Positions 58,572 through 64,000 of a stretch of DNA of 64,000 nucleotides are shown here, in pieces. The notes under the pieces are model-generated. The model was not told the origin of the DNA and did not search any database. It was given only the letters and a program-made list of their open reading frames with translations. Source of the stretch: Micromussa lordhowensis. Its lineage: Eukaryota > Cnidaria > Anthozoa > Scleractinia > Lobophylliidae. Made by a program: the position numbers and the translations under genes. The stretch's first letter is position 1. Every line of letters begins with the position of its first letter. Where the stretch lies: positions 10,761,348 to 10,825,347 of the forward strand of contig OZ026600.1 of NCBI GenBank assembly GCA_964020085.1. Direction: 5' to 3'.

Positions 58572-60487
58572 CACATGCAAAGTTTTGGAACTGCGCAAAA
58601 TGTCACACTATGCTAACGAGCCCGGCAGATGCCCGGGTGCGGCCGGCTGGCTGCCTTGTTAGCCGAGCGTGGCGCGCGTCGCAACTTTGCAAACTAATGG
58701 CACCAAAGCACTCCCAGGGTCGGTCCGAGTCCAATATGCAAAGTTTCGGAGCTGCGCAAAATGTCACACTGTGCTAACCAGGCCGGCAGATCCCCGGGTG
58801 TGGCCGGCTGGCTTCCTCGTTAGTCGAGCTTTGCGCGCATCGCAACTTTGCAAAGTAATGGCACCAAAGCACTTCCGGGGTCGGTCCAGGTCCACATGCA
58901 AAGTTTCGGAGCTGCGCAATATGTCACACTATGCTAACCAGCCCGATTGCTAATTAGCCAAGCTTGGCGTGCGTCGCTACTTTGCAAACTAGTGGCAGCA
59001 AAGCACTCCCGGGGTCGGTCCTGGTCCACATGCAAAGTTTCCGAGCTGCGCAATATGTCACACTATCCTAAGAAGCCTGATTGCTAATTAGCCGAGCTTG
59101 GCGCGCATCGCAATTTTGCAAACTAATGGCACCAAAGCACTCCCGGGGTCGGTCCAAGTCGACATGCAAAGTTTCGGAGCTGCGCAAAATGTCACACTAT
59201 GCTAACCAGTCGGATTGCTAGTTAGCCGAGCTTGGCGCGCGTCGCAACTTTGCAAACTAATGGCACCAAAGCACTCCCGGGGTCGGTATGGGTCCATATG
59301 CACAGTTTCGGAGCTGCGCAAATTGTGACACTATGGTAACCAGCTCGATTGCTAATTAGCCGAGCTTGGCGCACGTCGCAACTTTGCAAACTAATGGCAC
59401 CAAAGCACTCCCGGGGTCGGTCCGAGTCCACATGCAAAGTTTCGGAGCTGCGCAAAATGTCACACTATGCTAACCAGCCCGATTTCTAATAAGCCGAGCT
59501 TGGTGCGCGTCGCAACTTTGCAAACTAATGGCACCAAAGCACTCCCGGGGTCGGTCCGAGTCCACATGCAAAGTGTCGGAGCTGCGCAAAATGTCACACT
59601 ATGCTAACCAGCCCGATTGCTAATTAGCCGAGCTTGGCGCGCGTCGCAACTTTGCAAACTCATGGCACCAAAGCACTACCGTGGTTGGTCCGAGTCCACA
59701 TGCAAAGTTTCGGAGCTGCGCAAAATGTCACACTCTGCTAACCAGCCCGATTGCTAATTAGCCGAGCTTGGCGCGCGTCGAAACTTTGCAAACTCATGGC
59801 ACCAAAGCACTACCGTGGTTGGTCCGAGTCCACATGCAAAGTTTCAGAGCTGCGCAAAATGTCACACTATGCTAACCAGCTCGGCAGATCCCCGGGTGCG
59901 GCCGGCTGGCTGCCTCGTTAGCCGTGCTTGGCGCGCGTCGCAACTTTGCAAACATAATGGCACCAAGGCACTCCCGGGGTCGGTCCGGGTCCACATGCAA
60001 AGTTTCGGAGCTCTCCAAAATGTCACACTATGCTAACCATCCCAATTCCTAATTAGCTGACCTTGGCGCGCGTTGCAACTTTGCAAACTAATGGCACCAA
60101 ACCCCTCCCGGGTTCGGTCCGAGGTCACATGCAAAGTTTCGGAGCTGCGAAAATGTCACACTATGCTAACCAGCCCGGCATGTCCCCGGGTGCGGCCGGC
60201 TGGCTGCCTCGTTAGCCGAGCTTGGCGCGCGTCGCAAGTTTGCAAACTAATGTCACCAAAGCACTACCGGGGTCAGTCTAAGTCCACATGCGAAGTTTTG
60301 GAGCTGCGCAAAATGTCACACAATGCTAACCAGCCCGGCAGATCCCCGGGTGCGGCCGGCTTGCTGCCTTGTTAGCCGAGCGTGGCGCGCGTCGCAACTT
60401 TGCAAACTAATGGCACCAAAGCACTCCCGGGGTCGGTCCGAGTCCAATATGCAAAGTTTCGGAGCTGCGCAAAATGTCACACTGTGC
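57892..60487. repeat. 2596-bp satellite duplication, copy 1
   Basis: Recurs as 60488-63083. It overlaps the end of the 1335-bp copy B, so part of this sequence is present three times. Confidence 0.88.
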
Positions 60488-63083
60488 TAACCAGCCCGAT
60501 TGCTAATAAGCCGAGCTTGGCGCGTGTCGCAACTTTGCAAACTAATGGCACCAAAGCACTCCCGGGGTCGGTCCGAGTCCACATGCAAAGTTTCGGAGCT
60601 GCGCAAAATATCACACTATGCTAACCAGCCCGGCAGATGCCCGGGTGCAGCCGGCTGGCTGCCTTGTTAGCCGAGCTTGGCGCGCGTCACAACTTTGCAA
60701 ACTAATGGCACCAAGGCACTCCCGGGGTCGGTCCGGGTCCACATGCAAAGTTTCGGAGCGGCGCAAAATGTCACACTGTGCTAACCAGCCCGATTGCGAA
60801 TTAGCCGAGCTTGGCGCGCGTCGCAACTTTTCATACTAATGGCACCAAAGCACTTTTGGGGTCGGTCCGAGTCCACATGCAAAGTTTTGGAGCTGCGCAA
60901 AATGTCACACTATGCTAACCAGCCCGGCAGATGCCCGGGTGCGGCCGGCTGGCTACCTCGTTAGCCGAGCTTGGCGCGCGTCGCAACTTTGCAAACTAAT
61001 GGCACCAAAGCACTCCCGGGGTCGGTCCGAGTCCACATGCAAAGTTTCGGAGCTGCGCAAAATGTCATACTATGCTAACCAGTCGGATTGCTAGTTAGCC
61101 GAGGTTGGCGCGCGTCGCAACATTTCAAACTAATGGCACCAAAGCACTCCCGGGGTTCGTCCGAGTCCACATGCAAAGTTTTGGAACTGCGCAAAATGTC
61201 ACACTATGCTAACGAGCCCGGCAGATGCCCGGGTGCGGCCGGCTGGCTGCCTTGTTAGCCGAGCGTGGCGCGCGTCGCAACTTTGCAAACTAATGGCACC
61301 AAAGCACTCCCAGGGTCGGTCCGAGTCCAATATGCAAAGTTTCGGAGCTGCGCAAAATGTCACACTGTGCTAACCAGGCCGGCAGATCCCCGGGTGTGGC
61401 CGGCTGGCTTCCTCGTTAGTCGAGCTTTGCGCGCATCGCAACTTTGCAAAGTAATGGCACCAAAGCACTTCCGGGGTCGGTCCAGGTCCACATGCAAAGT
61501 TTCGGAGCTGCGCAATATGTCACACTATGCTAACCAGCCCGATTGCTAATTAGCCAAGCTTGGCGTGCGTCGCTACTTTGCAAACTAGTGGCAGCAAAGC
61601 ACTCCCGGGGTCGGTCCTGGTCCACATGCAAAGTTTCCGAGCTGCGCAATATGTCACACTATCCTAAGAAGCCTGATTGCTAATTAGCCGAGCTTGGCGC
61701 GCATCGCAATTTTGCAAACTAATGGCACCAAAGCACTCCCGGGGTCGGTCCAAGTCGACATGCAAAGTTTCGGAGCTGCGCAAAATGTCACACTATGCTA
61801 ACCAGTCGGATTGCTAGTTAGCCGAGCTTGGCGCGCGTCGCAACTTTGCAAACTAATGGCACCAAAGCACTCCCGGGGTCGGTATGGGTCCATATGCACA
61901 GTTTCGGAGCTGCGCAAATTGTGACACTATGGTAACCAGCTCGATTGCTAATTAGCCGAGCTTGGCGCACGTCGCAACTTTGCAAACTAATGGCACCAAA
62001 GCACTCCCGGGGTCGGTCCGAGTCCACATGCAAAGTTTCGGAGCTGCGCAAAATGTCACACTATGCTAACCAGCCCGATTTCTAATAAGCCGAGCTTGGT
62101 GCGCGTCGCAACTTTGCAAACTAATGGCACCAAAGCACTCCCGGGGTCGGTCCGAGTCCACATGCAAAGTGTCGGAGCTGCGCAAAATGTCACACTATGC
62201 TAACCAGCCCGATTGCTAATTAGCCGAGCTTGGCGCGCGTCGCAACTTTGCAAACTCATGGCACCAAAGCACTACCGTGGTTGGTCCGAGTCCACATGCA
62301 AAGTTTCGGAGCTGCGCAAAATGTCACACTCTGCTAACCAGCCCGATTGCTAATTAGCCGAGCTTGGCGCGCGTCGAAACTTTGCAAACTCATGGCACCA
62401 AAGCACTACCGTGGTTGGTCCGAGTCCACATGCAAAGTTTCAGAGCTGCGCAAAATGTCACACTATGCTAACCAGCTCGGCAGATCCCCGGGTGCGGCCG
62501 GCTGGCTGCCTCGTTAGCCGTGCTTGGCGCGCGTCGCAACTTTGCAAACATAATGGCACCAAGGCACTCCCGGGGTCGGTCCGGGTCCACATGCAAAGTT
62601 TCGGAGCTCTCCAAAATGTCACACTATGCTAACCATCCCAATTCCTAATTAGCTGACCTTGGCGCGCGTTGCAACTTTGCAAACTAATGGCACCAAACCC
62701 CTCCCGGGTTCGGTCCGAGGTCACATGCAAAGTTTCGGAGCTGCGAAAATGTCACACTATGCTAACCAGCCCGGCATGTCCCCGGGTGCGGCCGGCTGGC
62801 TGCCTCGTTAGCCGAGCTTGGCGCGCGTCGCAAGTTTGCAAACTAATGTCACCAAAGCACTACCGGGGTCAGTCTAAGTCCACATGCGAAGTTTTGGAGC
62901 TGCGCAAAATGTCACACAATGCTAACCAGCCCGGCAGATCCCCGGGTGCGGCCGGCTTGCTGCCTTGTTAGCCGAGCGTGGCGCGCGTCGCAACTTTGCA
63001 AACTAATGGCACCAAAGCACTCCCGGGGTCGGTCCGAGTCCAATATGCAAAGTTTCGGAGCTGCGCAAAATGTCACACTGTGC
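60488..63083. repeat. 2596-bp satellite duplication, copy 2
   Basis: Matches copy 1 with one substitution noticed (AAAATCTCATAC near 58469 versus AAAATGTCATAC here). After about 63091 the sequence departs to monomers like those at 44.8 and 49.6 kb. Confidence 0.88.
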
Positions 63084-64000
63084 TAACCAGGCCGGCAGAT
63101 CCCCGGGTTTGGCCGGCTGGCTTCCTCGTTAGTCGAGCTTTGCGCGCTCGCAACTTTGCAAAGTAATAGCACCAAAGCACTCCCGGGGTCGGTGCAGGTC
63201 CACATGCAAAGTTTCGGGGCTGCGCAATATGTCACACTATGCTAACGAGCCCGATTGCTAATTAGCCGAGCTTGGCGCGCGTCGCAACTTTGCAAACTAG
63301 TGGCAGCAAAGCACTCCCGGGGTCGGTCCGGGTCCACATGCAAAGTTTCGGAGCAGCGAAAAATGTCACACTATGCCAATTAGCCCGGCAGATGTCCGGG
63401 TGCGGCCGGCTGGCTGCCTTGTTAGCCGAGCTTGGCGTTCGTCGCAACTTTGCAAACTAATGGCACCAACGTACTCCCGGGGTCGGTCCAAGTCCACATG
63501 CAAAGTTTCGAAGCTGCGCAAACTGTCACACTATGCTAACCAGCCCGGCCGATCCCCGGGTGCGGCCGCCTGGCTGCCTCGTTAGCCGAGCTTGGCGCGC
63601 GTCGCAACTTTGCAAACTAATGGCACCAAAGTACTCCCGGGGTCGGTCCGAGTCCACATGCAAAGTTTCGGAGCAGCGAAAAATGTCACACTATGCCAAT
63701 TAGCCCGGCAGATGTCCGGGTGCGGCCGGCTGGCTGCCTTGTTAGCCGAGCTTGGCGTTCGTCGCAACTTTGCAAACTAATGGCACCAAAGCACTCCCGG
63801 GGTCGGTCCGGGTCCACATGCAAAGTTTCGGAGCTGCGCAAAATGTCACACTATGCTAACCAGTCGGATTGCTAGTTAGCCGAGCTTGGCGCGCGTCGCA
63901 ACTTTGCAAACTAATGGCACCAAAGCACTCCCGGGGTCGGTCCGGGTCCACATGCAAAGTTTCGGAGCTGTGCAAATTGTGACACTATGCTAACCAGCCC

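Larger units (their letters stand above)
27701..64000. repeat. Satellite DNA array, 134/160-bp monomers
   Basis: Direct head-to-tail monomers fill the whole interval and run off the right end, on the order of 250 copies. A monomer can be read from GCCGAGCTTGGCGCGCGTCG through CAACTTTGCAAACTAATGGC, CACATGCAAAGTTTCGGAGC and GTCACACTATGCTAACCAG. It then ends either CCCGATTGCTAATTA (134 bp in all) or with a 41-bp GC-rich tail, CCCGGCAGATCCCCGGGTGC then GGCCGGCTGGCTGCCTCGTTA (160 bp). A 150-bp variant lacks 10 bp after GAGCTTG (for example near 35369 and 35921). Monomers carry scattered substitutions. Open frames on both strands (up to 146 codons) are repeat by-products. No gene, tRNA or transposon was seen inside. 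Confidence 0.97.

Noticed and set aside
28585..63875. More than a hundred open frames of 60-146 codons in the satellite
   Set aside because: The same peptides recur in several frames and on both strands with every monomer, vary with monomer mutations, and have no start, splice or domain logic.
27701..64000. CRISPR-like array
   Set aside because: The repeats are contiguous 134/160-bp monomers with no unique spacers, and the sequence is eukaryotic.
27701..64000. Hammerhead ribozyme retrozyme in the satellite monomer
   Set aside because: I looked for the CTGANGA and GAAA core pair; consensus monomers lack CTGATGA. Isolated CTGATGA at about 13762, 15556 and 3629 lacks a proper stem II and GAAA partner.
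27701..64000. CENP-B box or telomeric repeats
   Set aside because: No monomer segment fits the TTCG....A..CGGG spacing, and no TTAGGG tract is present.

Overview
This window is eukaryotic (metazoan) repeat-dominated DNA. I find no intact protein-coding gene in it. Several features suggest an invertebrate, plausibly an anthozoan cnidarian such as a stony coral: a decayed Helitron Rep of the animal type with a DUF6570-like N-terminus, a Ty3/Gypsy gag of the kind common in cnidarians, a tRNA-derived SINE, intron-style GT donors and AT-rich intergenic DNA. The taxon is an inference from style, not proven.

Layout. (1) 1-9775: two near-identical copies of a 5.6-kb tandem duplication. The unit is 4163-9775; the copy before it is cut by the window start. 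Each copy carries a frameshifted, truncated Helitron replication-initiator pseudogene. The complete unit also starts with the 5' end of a minus-strand Gypsy-type LTR retrotransposon (short LTR, tRNA-Leu-type primer site, gag fragment) lying against the Helitron N-terminus. (2) 9776-16964: single-copy AT-rich DNA. It holds a degenerate SF2/RecQ-like helicase fragment between inverted repeats, two small MITE-like or hairpin structures, a 62-bp minisatellite and a possible E-box/CLEAR promoter with a splice-donor-like site. (3) 16965-27500: a tandem array of seven copies (five of about 1.78 kb, one with a 648-bp deletion, one cut by a gap). Each full unit contains a tRNA-derived SINE and, separately, a sequence that looks like a protein-coding first exon: an ATG in good context, 15 codons, then GTGAGT. 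(4) 27501-27700: a 200-N assembly gap. (5) 27701-64000 and beyond: about 36 kb of satellite DNA. It is built from two monomer lengths, 134 bp and 160 bp, which differ by replacement of a 15-bp AT-rich tail with a 41-bp GC-rich tail. Monomers are arranged in near-identical higher-order blocks of about 5.0-7.3 kb and, toward the right end, in 1335-bp and 2596-bp duplications.

No genes work together here. The theme is nested transposon decay followed by repeated tandem amplification at several scales. The parts most worth follow-up are the bimodal satellite with its higher-order structure and CpG-type variation, and the 1.78-kb array that multiplies a putative promoter plus first exon. All long open frames in the satellite and the SINE array are by-products of repeat sequence.
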